Of a DNA stretch of 64,000 nt, positions 43,774 to 53,336 are shown piece after piece. The translations under genes were made by a program, and so were the position numbers. The notes beneath the pieces were generated by a model. It ran no database searches, had not been told where the DNA came from, and worked only from the letters and a program-made list of their open reading frames with translations. How positions within the stretch are numbered: position 1 is the first letter of the stretch; the number at the start of each line of letters is the position of its first letter. Origin of the DNA: RI-106 sp964496875 (GTDB taxonomy: Bacteria > Cyanobacteriota > Vampirovibrionia > Obscuribacterales > Obscuribacteraceae); assembly GCA_964496875.1 (NCBI GenBank), contig CAZCBH010000017.1, positions 4,277-68,276 on the forward strand. The letters are read 5' to 3'.

Positions 43774-44673
43774 TTATGTCGCTTTGGTGTGGATGAATAG
43801 CTCTCCTTCCGCTCCCGGAGCGTTACGAATGATAAGGGAAGGCCCGTCGGCAGTAACCTCTCCTATCTCCATTGCTTCGAAATCACAAGCTTTGAAAACA
43901 GAGATGATGTGCTCGGTCTCTTCAGCGTCGGCCATGACACAGAGGCCTACCCCCATGTTGAAAGTTTTGTACATCTCTTCTATGTCTATCGTGGTGCCCA
44001 GGTGTTTGAATATTTCCGGCACCGGCAGATGTTTATCGATCACATAACCGAGGGACTCTTTAGGTCTGGTGATATTGGTCCAGCCACCGCCTGTAATGTG
44101 AGCAAGCCCTTTGATAATTCCCGGGTACTCGCTGAATATCCTCACCACCGGTTTGGTGTAGATGGCGGTGGGGGTCAGCATCTCGGACCTTAGAGGGGAT
44201 TCTTTATCAATCAGCTTTCGTGCCAGAGAAAGACCGTTGGAGTGAATGCCGGTGGAGGCGACACCGATGATTCTCTCTCCGCCTTTCAGTTCGTCTCCGG
44301 TTATTAAAGAATCGCGTTTTACGACTCCGACCGCGAATCCGGCCAGATCAAAATCACCTTTGCCATACAGGTCGGGCATCTCTGCCGTTTCGCCGCCGAC
44401 AAGAAGCATAGAAGCCCGGTCGCAGCCTTCGATAATGCCTTCCATAATCAAATCCGAGACGCGTTCATCTAGAGCGCCCATGGCGTAATAGTCGAGAAAT
44501 ACCGAAGGGGTGGCTCCGACACAGAGCAGGTCGTTGACACACATGGCGACCAGGTCTATGCCTATCGTGTCATATCTATTTTGTTCGATGGCGAGAAGCA
44601 ATTTGGTGCCGACACCATCGGTGGAGAGGGCGACCGCCGAATCCCCCTGGATCGGATAAACCGAGGCATAGCC
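43774..44673 (-). CDS. purM: AIR synthetase, N-terminus lost in scaffold gap
   Basis: Closes FGAM to AIR using ATP. The visible 299 residues run from VYPIQGDSAVALSTDGVGTK to the stop. Family marks: TDGVGTKLLLAI, GIDLVAMCVNDLL, LVGGETAEMPDLYG, ITGGGWTNI and TFNMGVGL. By comparison with the usual length of about 345 residues some 45 N-terminal residues are missing, inside the N run at 44674-44773; the true gap is therefore larger than 100 bases if PurQ and the spacer are also to fit. Not a pseudogene on this evidence. Confidence 0.95.
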   Translation of the reverse strand, partial: GYASVYPIQGDSAVALSTDGVGTKLLLAIEQNRYDTIGIDLVAMCVNDLLCVGATPSVFLDYYAMGALDERVSDLIMEGIIEGCDRASMLLVGGETAEMPDLYGKGDFDLAGFAVGVVKRDSLITGDELKGGERIIGVASTGIHSNGLSLARKLIDKESPLRSEMLTPTAIYTKPVVRIFSEYPGIIKGLAHITGGGWTNITRPKESLGYVIDKHLPVPEIFKHLGTTIDIEEMYKTFNMGVGLCVMADAEETEHIISVFKACDFEAMEIGEVTADGPSLIIRNAPGAEGELFIHTKAT

Positions 44674-44773
44674 NNNNNNNNNNNNNNNNNNNNNNNNNNN
44701 NNNNNNNNNNNNNNNNNNNNNNNNNNNNNNNNNNNNNNNNNNNNNNNNNNNNNNNNNNNNNNNNNNNNNNNNN
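44674..44773. other. Scaffold gap (100 N), genuine, inside purQ-purM
   Basis: Unlike the first gap, its flanks share no sequence. It removes the 3' end of purQ, the spacer and about the first 45 codons of purM. The N count is a placeholder; about 150 bases or more is expected. Confidence 0.9.
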
Positions 44774-45541
44774 TATTCTCAAACCCTGGGGCGCTTCTTC
44801 TTCCGGCAGCTTGCCCTCTTTCTCTTTTTGAAATAGATTCGGATTGTCTAGTTTGATTGAGGTCCATGCCGGATGATGGGTCCAGCGCACAAAAGCCTCC
44901 GGATGGGGCATCATGCCAAGGACATTGCCCCGGCTATTTTTCAGTGCGGCAATTTTTTCGAAGCTGCCGTTCACATCACTGTCATAAACCAGGGCTGAAT
45001 GAGCCAGGATATCCTTCTGCAAGGCAGAAGGCACTCCCAGGCGACCTTCTCCATGGCGAATCGGCAGTTGAAAGTGATTTAGACCCTCAAAGAAACCATT
45101 ACTGCTTGTACGGCTTGAAGCAGGCACGGTCAGCTCTACCCAGGTATTGATGAAGTGGTGATTTTCGTTGCTCAAAAGGCTGACGGTGTTTTTGCCGTCT
45201 TTTGTAGATTCGGGAAGCAAGCCCATTTGCACAAGAGCCTGAAAGCCGTTACAGATACCGAGCACCAGTCTGCCCGAATCGATGAATTTTTCAAGGCGTT
45301 GCCGCACTCTTTCCTGGAGCTTGATGGCAAGCACCTTGCCGCTTTCAATTTCATCTCCGAAAGAGAATCCACCAGGCAAAACCAGAAAAGAGCAATGGTC
45401 GAGGACGGAGGGAGCTTCGATCAGGCGTGATACATGAATCAGTTCCGGATTGAACCCGGCCAATCTAAGGGCGTGGGCTGTCTCGAACTCGCAATTAATG
45501 CCGTCCCCCATGAGCACCAGTGCTTTATCTTTGCCTTTCAT
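44774..45541 (-). CDS. purQ: FGAM synthase glutaminase subunit, C-terminus in gap
   Basis: Glutamine amidotransferase that feeds ammonia to PurL. 256 residues are visible before the N run. The triad is present: Cys in LGICNGFQALV, and His-Glu in MMPHPEAF. INCEFETAHALRLAG near the start is typical of PurQ. The class is the longer form of about 260-280 residues, as found with large PurL proteins. A GAGG site precedes the ATG; purL ends 37 bases upstream. Confidence 0.96.
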
Positions 45542-45578
45542 ATTTATGCTTTCATCCTCGGTAGCCTCAGTAAGTAGA

Positions 45579-48500
45579 TTAATTGAAGGGCAGACCTTTG
45601 CGCCAGGCTCCGATCAGATTCTCTCTGGCGGTATCGATAATTTCTCTGCCGGATAAACATGCGGTAAATCTACTTTCGGCTGTAACGCGACCGAGCAATT
45701 GTTGATCCCTGCCTAACAATTGTTCGAACTGCTCTTTCTTTTCTTTTCTTATCTCGACCAGAATACGACCGGGACCTTCGGCGAAGAGAAGGAAATTTTG
45801 ATTATTAACATTCTCTCTTTCGGCAAGAGCATCCAGTTGAATTTCGGCACCGCATTCGCTACCGATGATCATCTCGGCAAGAGCCACTGCCAGCCCACCT
45901 TCCGATAGATCATGGGCGGCTGTTACCAGACCGTCTTTGATCGCTTTATGAAGCGTGCCATAAAGAGCAGGCGCCGCTTCCAGATCGAGGGAAGGCAATT
46001 TCGCGTTACCGCCACCATAAAGCTCCTGCCAGTGGGAGCCGGTCAGGGACTGTTGCCCGGCTGTCAGTACGTAGAGCAAATTGTCTGCTTGCTTCAACTC
46101 GGACGAGATACAATCACCGATGTCTTCCACTCTGGCGATGGCCGACACTAAAAGAGTCGGCGGAATCGAAAGCCTGAGTACACCGTCGTCGAAGTCGTTT
46201 TTCATACTGTCTTTGCCCGAGATCAAAGGCGCTGTGAAGGCCAGGCAAGCTTCATAGAGACCCTGGCAGGCCCTCACCAGCTGACCCAGTTTGTAATCTC
46301 CATCCTGATTGCGTTCCGAGAGCACAGGGTCCGGCCAGCAGAAGTTGTCTAATAAGCTGAAACTTCTTGGATCGGCACCAACACAGACCCCATTTCGAAT
46401 CGCTTCGTCCACTGCCATGATCGCCATCAAATACGGATCGAGGGCGCTCCACTGGGGGGTGAGACCATTCGATATCACAAGACCTGTCCGGCTGGTGAGC
46501 ACCGGCAGAATCACGGCGGCATCGCAGGGGGCTTGCTGAGCCCTTCCCATAAACTGTTTGATTACGCTTTTGCCCTGTACTTCGTGGTCGTACTGGCGAA
46601 CTATCTTTTCGCGGCTTGCTATATTCTCGTGGCCGAGCAGTTCGAGCAACATCGTCTCGGGGCTGTCCGCCTCTTGTTGTTTGGATATTAAGGTGGAAAG
46701 AGCGGTGGGATGCCAGGTCGCCTCCAACTCTAGTGGTGGTAGTCCACCATGGAGAAATTCCAGTTCCAGCGAAGCGACACATTCACCGCCGCGCATTACC
46801 TCGAAGCTGCCACCATCATGAAAGTGGCCTATGTCCGAGACCTCTACTTGATAGTGAGAGGCAAGCTCCATCAGCTCATCGACGCGGCTGGAGCTCAGGG
46901 TCATGCGTTCCTGAGATTCTGAAATCACTATCTCCCAGTCGTCGAGACCGGGATATTTGAGGGGCACTTTGTCCAGATCTATGGTGGCGCCATTGGTGAT
47001 GGTGGCCATCTCGCCCACCGAAGAGGAAAGTCCGCCGGCACCATTATCTGTCAGACCGCTGATCAAGCCCTTTTCCTGGGCTGCCATCACGAAGTCTATG
47101 ACCCTTTTCTGGGTAAAAGGATCACCTATCTGCACAGCGGTTACCGGCGAGCCTTCATGAAGCGATTCTGAAGAGAAGGTAGCTCCATGGATACCGTCTT
47201 TGCCCACTCGGCCTCCGACCATAAGAATGCGGTCACTGACGGCTGTGTGTTTGAAGACATGATCTATACCATGCAACTTCAGAGGCAATACGCCGCCGGT
47301 TCCGCAGAATACGAGCGGCTTGGCGCGATAGCCGTCATGGAAATGAACCGCTCCGTTAACGGTAGGGATGCCGCTTTTATTACCGCCGTCCTCGACCCCT
47401 TTGCGAACACCCCGGGGGATAGTTTCGGCCGGTAACAACTTGGGCCGTTGCGGCTGCTTTTTAGATGGGGAGGCGAAACAGAATATGTCGGTGTTGAAGA
47501 TCGGTCTTGCACCAAGACCGGTGCCGAGAATGTCGCGATTGACTCCCAGAATGCCGGTGAGCGCACCGCCGTAAGGCTCAAGGGCCGAAGGCGAGTTGTG
47601 GGTCTCTACTTTGAAGCAGACACCGGTTTCATCGTCCCATTTGACAATGCCGGAATTGTCTTCGAAGACCGAAAGCAGGTCCTGTCTAATCGGTCTCAGT
47701 TTTTTCGTGGCGCCTTTGATATAGGTCTTGTAGAGGCTGTTTATAGATTGATGATAGGCTGGCTTTTCGCCGTTCGCCTTTCTTTCGACATAGTTTATTT
47801 TGGCGTTGAATATTTTGTGCTTACAATGCTCCGACCAGGTCTGGGCGATTATTTCGAGCTCTACGTCGGTGGGCTCCTCTGGCATGCCCCGATCTTTTCT
47901 TAGCTGGCGATGCTTCTTGTTCTTGTAATGAGCGCGCACCACTTTCATCTCTTCCAGGCTGAGGGCGAGCAGTCTATTGCGACTGAGTTCCATCAGCTGA
48001 TCGTCATCGAGATCGAGTGAAATCACATCCGGTTTGCGAGGGGCGTTCAGGCTGACGGAAGGAAATGCCAGCAGGCTTTCAGCTTCCGGGGGGTCCGATT
48101 TGAGATCGTAGACATGGAAGCTCTCCACCAGGGGGTGGTAGAGACTGTAGGCGGCTTGCTCTTTTATTCCTTTCAGATCTTGCACCGACCAGGTCTTCAA
48201 CTCTTCTTCGCCTATTAAATAAGTTGCGCCGGAGGCGACCTCCACCGTGGAAGAGATGCCGGTCAGACCCAGGGCTTCTTCTATGGTGTTGGAGAGGTTG
48301 TCGGTGACACCGGGCTGGAACTGTTTCTCGGCCCAGAAAAGATAGCCCTCTTCTTTCCACTGCTCGAGCCAGGTCAGTCTCTCTTGGTTGGGAGCAAGCA
48401 GAGCCTTCTGGTAGGTGCTGTCGACCAGGACCTTGACCAGAGCCTCTTCCAGCTCTTTTCGATTTACGATCAACTCATCGTATCGTATCCAGTAAGTCGG

Positions 48501-48602
48501 CAGGGTTTTGCCTTCGCCGAGGACGGCCAGGCAGAGAATGCTACTTTTGTCTTTTGTTAATCCAGAGCTTTTCTGCTCTTGATCGTGTGTGCTCTGGGTC
48601 AT
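45579..48602 (-). CDS. purL: FGAM synthase, PurS-PurL fusion type
   Basis: Makes FGAM from FGAR, ATP and glutamine-derived ammonia. At 1007 residues it lies between small PurL (about 740, with separate PurS) and large PurL (about 1290, with fused glutaminase). The N-terminal about 200 residues fit two PurS-like halves (LDLDDDQLMELSRNRLLALS); the synthase follows with TWSEHCKHKIFNA, VETHNSPSALEPYGGA, TDNGAGGLSSSVGEMA and DLSEGGLAVALAEM. The separate purQ supports this reading: no purS gene is in the operon. Start ATG overlaps the purN stop (ATGA). Confidence 0.95.
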   Translation of the reverse strand: MTQSTHDQEQKSSGLTKDKSSILCLAVLGEGKTLPTYWIRYDELIVNRKELEEALVKVLVDSTYQKALLAPNQERLTWLEQWKEEGYLFWAEKQFQPGVTDNLSNTIEEALGLTGISSTVEVASGATYLIGEEELKTWSVQDLKGIKEQAAYSLYHPLVESFHVYDLKSDPPEAESLLAFPSVSLNAPRKPDVISLDLDDDQLMELSRNRLLALSLEEMKVVRAHYKNKKHRQLRKDRGMPEEPTDVELEIIAQTWSEHCKHKIFNAKINYVERKANGEKPAYHQSINSLYKTYIKGATKKLRPIRQDLLSVFEDNSGIVKWDDETGVCFKVETHNSPSALEPYGGALTGILGVNRDILGTGLGARPIFNTDIFCFASPSKKQPQRPKLLPAETIPRGVRKGVEDGGNKSGIPTVNGAVHFHDGYRAKPLVFCGTGGVLPLKLHGIDHVFKHTAVSDRILMVGGRVGKDGIHGATFSSESLHEGSPVTAVQIGDPFTQKRVIDFVMAAQEKGLISGLTDNGAGGLSSSVGEMATITNGATIDLDKVPLKYPGLDDWEIVISESQERMTLSSSRVDELMELASHYQVEVSDIGHFHDGGSFEVMRGGECVASLELEFLHGGLPPLELEATWHPTALSTLISKQQEADSPETMLLELLGHENIASREKIVRQYDHEVQGKSVIKQFMGRAQQAPCDAAVILPVLTSRTGLVISNGLTPQWSALDPYLMAIMAVDEAIRNGVCVGADPRSFSLLDNFCWPDPVLSERNQDGDYKLGQLVRACQGLYEACLAFTAPLISGKDSMKNDFDDGVLRLSIPPTLLVSAIARVEDIGDCISSELKQADNLLYVLTAGQQSLTGSHWQELYGGGNAKLPSLDLEAAPALYGTLHKAIKDGLVTAAHDLSEGGLAVALAEMIIGSECGAEIQLDALAERENVNNQNFLLFAEGPGRILVEIRKEKKEQFEQLLGRDQQLLGRVTAESRFTACLSGREIIDTARENLIGAWRKGLPFN

Positions 48603-49246
48603 CTCTTCACCGTCTTCTCTCGGTTCCTTTGTTCGGGTTTCGTTATACAGAGTCCTTCGATGCCGCTTTCGGCTATTTGCTGAAGAACGCTCGGATATAA
48701 AGAGTGCTCCACCGATAGCCCGCGAGCGCAGAAGCTTTCGAGGGTGTCCTCGGCGAAGCGCGGAAAGGGCACCTGGGCGAGAATCGGTCCGTGATCCACT
48801 TTCTCGTCCACAAGATGAACCGTCACGCCGGATACTTTCACTCCGTAATTGAAGGCCTCTTCATAGCCGTTGATGCCGGGAAAGGCTGGCAATAATGATG
48901 GATGGATATTGATCACTCTGAAATAGCCGTCTTCGTGTTTGAAGGCTTTGAGAAAATGAGAGCTCAGAACTCTCATGTATCCGGCTAAAACGATATAGTC
49001 GATGGTGCCGAGACCTTTGAGGCGTTCAATAATCCTGTCTTCATGCTCACGGCGCTTGATGCCTTTGTGCGATAGACCGAAGGTCTCGATGCCGTGCTGG
49101 GCGGCGATGGTCAGAGCCGGCGCTTCTGGATCGTTGGAGATTACCTGTACGATTTCGGCATCTAGTTCGCCGTCTTCGACAGCCTGAATGATGGCGTTCA
49201 GATTGGAGCCTCGACCCGATACGAATACGGCTATTTTGATCGACAC
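48599..49246 (-). CDS. purN: Phosphoribosylglycinamide formyltransferase
   Basis: Transfers formyl from 10-formyl-THF to GAR. A 215-residue protein from GTG 49246 with GGAGGG about 10 bases upstream; the frame opens at TTG 49264, which overlaps that site. Motifs: SGRGSNLNAIIQA for phosphoribosyl binding, and catalytic Asn and His in INIHPSLLPAFPG with Asp in EKVDHGPILAQ. It overlaps purD by 16 bases and purL by 4, so translation is coupled. The folate-dependent form implies no need for PurT. Confidence 0.97.
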   Translation of the reverse strand: MSIKIAVFVSGRGSNLNAIIQAVEDGELDAEIVQVISNDPEAPALTIAAQHGIETFGLSHKGIKRREHEDRIIERLKGLGTIDYIVLAGYMRVLSSHFLKAFKHEDGYFRVINIHPSLLPAFPGINGYEEAFNYGVKVSGVTVHLVDEKVDHGPILAQVPFPRFAEDTLESFCARGLSVEHSLYPSVLQQIAESGIEGLCITKPEQRNREKTVKR

Positions 49247-50526
49247 TTGGAATTCACCCTCCAACCAATATCTTTTCGGTAGTCCATCCCTTTGAAAGCA
49301 ACAGCTTCGAGGTTGCGGTAAGCGGCATCGGAAGCCTGTTCGAAGTCTTCGCCGAGACCGGTGACAGCCAGTACCCGGCCGCCGTTAGTAATGAGCTTAC
49401 CGTCAGAGATCGCCGTACCGGCATGAAACAATCTGGCGTCACCGCTGATGGTGCCTATGTCTATCGCTTCGTTTTTTGATGAAGTGGCCGGATAGCCATC
49501 GTCACAGGCCACCACGCAAAGGCTTTTCTCTTCTGTCCAATCAAGCTCTATTTCTGCAAGCCTGCCTTCGCAGCAAGCAAGCAGGGCGGGAAAAAGATCA
49601 GAATTCAGTCTAGGCAGTAAAGCCTGGGTCTCCGGGTCGCCGAAGCGAGCATTGAATTCGAGCACATAGGGAACGTCGTCGGCTAGCAGAATGCCGACAA
49701 AGAGTACTCCCCGGTAGCTGAATTCGCCCAGAGCAAGGGCTTCTGCCAGGGGTCTTGTAATCTGATCTTCAATCTCCGAGCGATACCGGTCATATAAAGG
49801 AACCGGGCTGTAGGCTCCCATGCCGCCGGTATTTGGACCACGGTCCTCTTCGTATCTTCTTTTGTGGTCCTGGCAGGCTTGCATCGGCAAGAGGGTCTTG
49901 CCGTCCATGAGAAGAAAAATCGAAAGCTCCTCGCCGGTCAGTATCTCTTCGACGATTACCTGATCTCCCGAGGCACCAAAGGCGCGCTCGGCAAAGCACT
50001 GGTCGAGAGCTTCTTCTACTTCATCGAGGGTGGAGCAGACAAACACACCTTTGCCGTAGGCCAGACCATCGGCTTTTACCACTCGAGCCCAGTCATTGTC
50101 CCGGGCAAAAGCCAGGGCTTCCTCTTTTGTGGTGAACAGCCCGTATCGGGCTGTGGGAATGCCGAGCTTCTGCATCACCTCTTTGGCGTGGGATTTGCTC
50201 CATTCTAATTTAGCTTGCTCTTTTGTCGGACCGAAAACTTTATGACCCTTCTCTTCGAGGTAATCTACAATGCCTTCAGCAAGCGGATTATCCGGTCCTA
50301 TGACAATAAGGTCGACTTGTTCTTTAGAAGCCGCTTCTGAAAGCAAGGCGAACTGATCCACCGCCAGGGGAAGATTTTCTACTTTTTTCTCCAGGGCCGT
50401 GCCACCATTGCCGGGGGCACAATATATCTTTTCGACCAGAGGACTTTCGGCAACTTTCCAGGCGAGAGCATGTTCCCGGCCGCCACCGCCCACGATCATC
50501 ACTTTCAGGTCTTTTGCTTTTGTCAT
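49231..50526 (-). CDS. purD: Phosphoribosylamine-glycine ligase
   Basis: ATP-dependent joining of glycine to PRA, giving GAR. A 431-residue ATP-grasp enzyme: VGGGGREHALAWK at the N-terminus, VVKADGLAYGKGVFV for ATP, DHKRRYEEDRGPNTGGMGAYSP and EFNARFGDPETQALLPRL for metal and substrate. Length is standard. Its ATG overlaps the purC stop (ATGA). Confidence 0.98.
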   Translation of the reverse strand: MTKAKDLKVMIVGGGGREHALAWKVAESPLVEKIYCAPGNGGTALEKKVENLPLAVDQFALLSEAASKEQVDLIVIGPDNPLAEGIVDYLEEKGHKVFGPTKEQAKLEWSKSHAKEVMQKLGIPTARYGLFTTKEEALAFARDNDWARVVKADGLAYGKGVFVCSTLDEVEEALDQCFAERAFGASGDQVIVEEILTGEELSIFLLMDGKTLLPMQACQDHKRRYEEDRGPNTGGMGAYSPVPLYDRYRSEIEDQITRPLAEALALGEFSYRGVLFVGILLADDVPYVLEFNARFGDPETQALLPRLNSDLFPALLACCEGRLAEIELDWTEEKSLCVVACDDGYPATSSKNEAIDIGTISGDARLFHAGTAISDGKLITNGGRVLAVTGLGEDFEQASDAAYRNLEAVAFKGMDYRKDIGWRVNSKCRSK

Positions 50527-51731
50527 CTTGCCACGGTCCTTTTGAAAGCTTGATCAAATCTCTCCGCCAGTTCGGCCAGGCTGACCGGCTCTTTCGAATC
50601 GAGCAAATTCTTGCCGGTCAGGGTAGAGGCGAGCACCGGATAAAGCAGATCTATCAAGCACTTCTTATCAGCTTTTATGGGCTCGGGAGTTTCGTTCAGT
50701 TCGTTGATGCAGCGCTCTTTGAAGTCTGTACTGGGGTCTATTTTGGATAATCTTTTCGCTTCTTTGACCGCTGTAGCCCATTTTGAATCTTGATAATACT
50801 GTCGGACCAGCTCTTTGGAGAGATGATGACCGCGATAGATCAAGCGCAGCTCATCGGGTCCGATGGAATCGGCCAGTAGTATTATGTCCTTCTCTTGATC
50901 CAATAAAAATTCGAACTTGCCGTCGAAGAGAGCTATCTCGTGCTCGCCAAAAATATGGCGCAGAGCAAGAGCCAGTGCCCTTGTGGTGGCGAGCAAAGCT
51001 TCGAACTGGTTTTGATTCAGTCTGGCTAGAAGAACAGCTTCTTGATAGGACAGATGTCTGTCTTCCGGTTCTAATTTGGTGAAGAATTCTATTACCGGGA
51101 TCTCAAAAAGATCTCCTTCGGAGGGCATTGTTTTGAGACCGAGTTCCCTCATATAATCCGGATTCTTTTCCAGGCGTCCTTTCAGGGAGCTGCCCTGGGG
51201 CATTCCGAAGCGGAAGACCACTTCTAGAGGAATCAAGCGCTTTTTCAAAGGACTTTCTATTTTTTCGGGATAAAAATAAATGCGGTTGGCACCGAAATTT
51301 TTTGAAGAAGGACCGAAAACACTGGCTTTAGCAACTTCCAGATAGATGTTCTGCGGGATTTTTTCTTGAAGCAAATCTGAAAGGGCAAAGGTTTTCTCTC
51401 CGTCACTCAAGCCGAAATAGTGGTGGCCGAGACCCCTGTCACAGAGAGAAATATACTCTTTCGATTGGAAGAGTTCGTTCAAGAAATCCTGGTTTAGACC
51501 ATTTAAGTGGGGACTCGTCTTGAGTCTATCGAAAAATCCGGGAGCTGAAAGAGTCTCGAAGAAATAGGCGCCTATTAAAGCCAGGGACAGGCCTTTTTTA
51601 GCGATGGTGTCGGGCATTTTGCCCCAGTCGAATACAGAGAAGTCGTCGGTGAATTGGAAATAGAGCCGTTTTGGATTATCGGCTCTTTCTAAGAGGCGCT
51701 TTACTGATCCTTCGTATACGAGTTTCAACAA
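50523..51731 (-). CDS. purC: SAICAR synthetase, unusually long and diverged
   Basis: Condenses CAIR with aspartate to give SAICAR. The core pattern is clear: YEGSVKRLLE, FQFTDDFSVFDWGKMPDTI, RLIPLEVVFRFGMPQGSSL, PVIEFFTKLEPEDRHLSYQE, FDGKFEFLLDQ and ADSIGPDELRL. At 402 residues it is about 150 longer than usual bacterial PurC (about 240), with an insert of about 70 residues after the first third and a C-terminal extension of about 90. A paralogue with another substrate is possible, but the operon otherwise lacks PurC, which supports the assignment. Confidence 0.85.
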   Translation of the reverse strand: MLKLVYEGSVKRLLERADNPKRLYFQFTDDFSVFDWGKMPDTIAKKGLSLALIGAYFFETLSAPGFFDRLKTSPHLNGLNQDFLNELFQSKEYISLCDRGLGHHYFGLSDGEKTFALSDLLQEKIPQNIYLEVAKASVFGPSSKNFGANRIYFYPEKIESPLKKRLIPLEVVFRFGMPQGSSLKGRLEKNPDYMRELGLKTMPSEGDLFEIPVIEFFTKLEPEDRHLSYQEAVLLARLNQNQFEALLATTRALALALRHIFGEHEIALFDGKFEFLLDQEKDIILLADSIGPDELRLIYRGHHLSKELVRQYYQDSKWATAVKEAKRLSKIDPSTDFKERCINELNETPEPIKADKKCLIDLLYPVLASTLTGKNLLDSKEPVSLAELAERFDQAFKRTVAR

Positions 51732-51779
51732 AGCTCCGACCTCCTTAATCTCTTACCCCGGGTGTCTTCCCTGTCGTCC

Positions 51780-53234
51780 TCAACAGGAAGACTCCTTGAT
51801 TCTGTCTTTCCTGTCCAGCAATCTCTGCTTTTCGAAATCGAGCCCTTCTTCGATAGAAGTTGGATAGGAGCCGGTCAGGCAGCCGGTGCAGAGAGTCTCT
51901 TCTTCAAGGGATTTTTTCAAACCTTCGATGCTCTGGTAGACCACTCTATCGGCACCCAGCTCTTTTGCCACCGCTTCGGCGTCCCTGCCGTAGGCAACCA
52001 GCTCTTTGGGGCTGGGAAAGTCGATGCCGTAATAGCAAGGGTGGCTTATGGGCGGGCAGGCAGAAACCAGAATAATCTCTTTGGCGCCGGATTGTCGGAT
52101 CAGTCGTACAAGTTGTTGGGCGGTGTTGCCTCGCACGATGCTGTCATCCACCACCAGGCAGCGCTGACCCTCGAACTCATCGGCAATAGGAAAGAGCTTC
52201 CTGCGAATCGCCTCCTGCCTGGAGTGTTGATCATCCAGAATGAATGTGCGATTGACATAGCGGTTCTTGATAAGAAGTTCGCGAAATGGAATGTTGAGAG
52301 ATTCGGAAAGGGCTATGGCTGTGGCTCTGGATGTCTCCGGCACAGGTACCACGATATCCGCTTCTATATTGCTCTGTTTCAGTTGCTCCGCCAGTAAAAG
52401 ACCGAGACGAAAGCGAGATTTATATACCGAGGTGGAGTTGAATTCCGATTCGACTCTGGCGAAGTAGACCCACTCGAACATGCAGGGGGAAGCCGATTCG
52501 CGGTGTATGACTCGTCTTTGACATTGACCGTCTGCGCTTACGAAAATCGCCTCTCCGGGGGCAATCTCTTCGATATTCGTATAGCTGAGAAAGCGTAGAG
52601 CGACACTTTCTGAGGCGAGGGCGAAGTTCGGTTTGCCGTCTTCACCATCCCTGGTGCCGAAGACCAGCGGGCGTATGCCGTTTGGATCGCGAAATCCGAA
52701 GATGTCTCCGTTTTTGGTGAGACCGACTACGGAGTAGGCTCCCACCAGGGTTTTCATCAAGCTTTCGAGCGCCTTGAAGAAGTTCTCCGCAACAGGCGCT
52801 TCGCCCTTGAGCTCATCGGCGAGCAAACGCAGAATCAGTTCCGAATCGGAGACGACTCTGCGATTGCGAGACGCCGCCGAAGCGAGCCATTTGTCTTTTA
52901 AAGAATAGAAGTTGACGATGTTGCCGTTGTGGGCGAGGCCGAAACCTTCGTCGAAATCTAAGAAAGGCTGTAATAAATTGGGGTTGTTTCCGCCCACGGT
53001 GGCATATCGCGTATGTCCGACCGCAGCGCGACCCTTGAGATTTTTGAAGGAGCGTTCCGAGAATACGTTGTCTATCAGTCCGCTGCCTTTGTGGACATGA
53101 AAGCCGGGAGGCTCTTTCTCGTCTACGGTGAGAATACCTGCCCCGTCTTGACCCCTGTGCTGAAGGTTCATCAGGCCGAAGAACGCTTCATAAGCTGAGC
53201 TGTCGGTTCCTGAAATAGCGATAATTCCGCACAT
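51780..53234 (-). CDS. purF: Amidophosphoribosyltransferase, predicted [4Fe-4S] type
   Basis: First committed step: PRPP plus glutamine to phosphoribosylamine. A 484-residue protein from MCGII, so Cys2 is the N-terminal nucleophile after Met removal; no propeptide is present (the open frame upstream is not used). PRPP motif: CLVVDDSIVRGNTAQQLV. Cys residues in ASPCMFEWVYFARVES, ISHPCYYGIDFP and LCTGCLTGSYPT match the four [4Fe-4S] ligands of Bacillus-type PurF, so it should be oxygen-sensitive. First gene of the purine operon, 48 bases before purC. Confidence 0.96.
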   Translation of the reverse strand: MCGIIAISGTDSSAYEAFFGLMNLQHRGQDGAGILTVDEKEPPGFHVHKGSGLIDNVFSERSFKNLKGRAAVGHTRYATVGGNNPNLLQPFLDFDEGFGLAHNGNIVNFYSLKDKWLASAASRNRRVVSDSELILRLLADELKGEAPVAENFFKALESLMKTLVGAYSVVGLTKNGDIFGFRDPNGIRPLVFGTRDGEDGKPNFALASESVALRFLSYTNIEEIAPGEAIFVSADGQCQRRVIHRESASPCMFEWVYFARVESEFNSTSVYKSRFRLGLLLAEQLKQSNIEADIVVPVPETSRATAIALSESLNIPFRELLIKNRYVNRTFILDDQHSRQEAIRRKLFPIADEFEGQRCLVVDDSIVRGNTAQQLVRLIRQSGAKEIILVSACPPISHPCYYGIDFPSPKELVAYGRDAEAVAKELGADRVVYQSIEGLKKSLEEETLCTGCLTGSYPTSIEEGLDFEKQRLLDRKDRIKESSC

Positions 53235-53336
53235 AGGTGCCTGTTTGCGAAGAATGACCCGATTCAAGCTAAAGCTTACGCTTACTTGCAACCAATTCCA
53301 AGCTCAAATCCTAAATGCTTCGAATTTGTATCATCT

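Noticed and set aside
53235..53336. Purine riboswitch before purF
   Set aside because: No purine-aptamer core or terminator hairpin is visible in the 102-base spacer.
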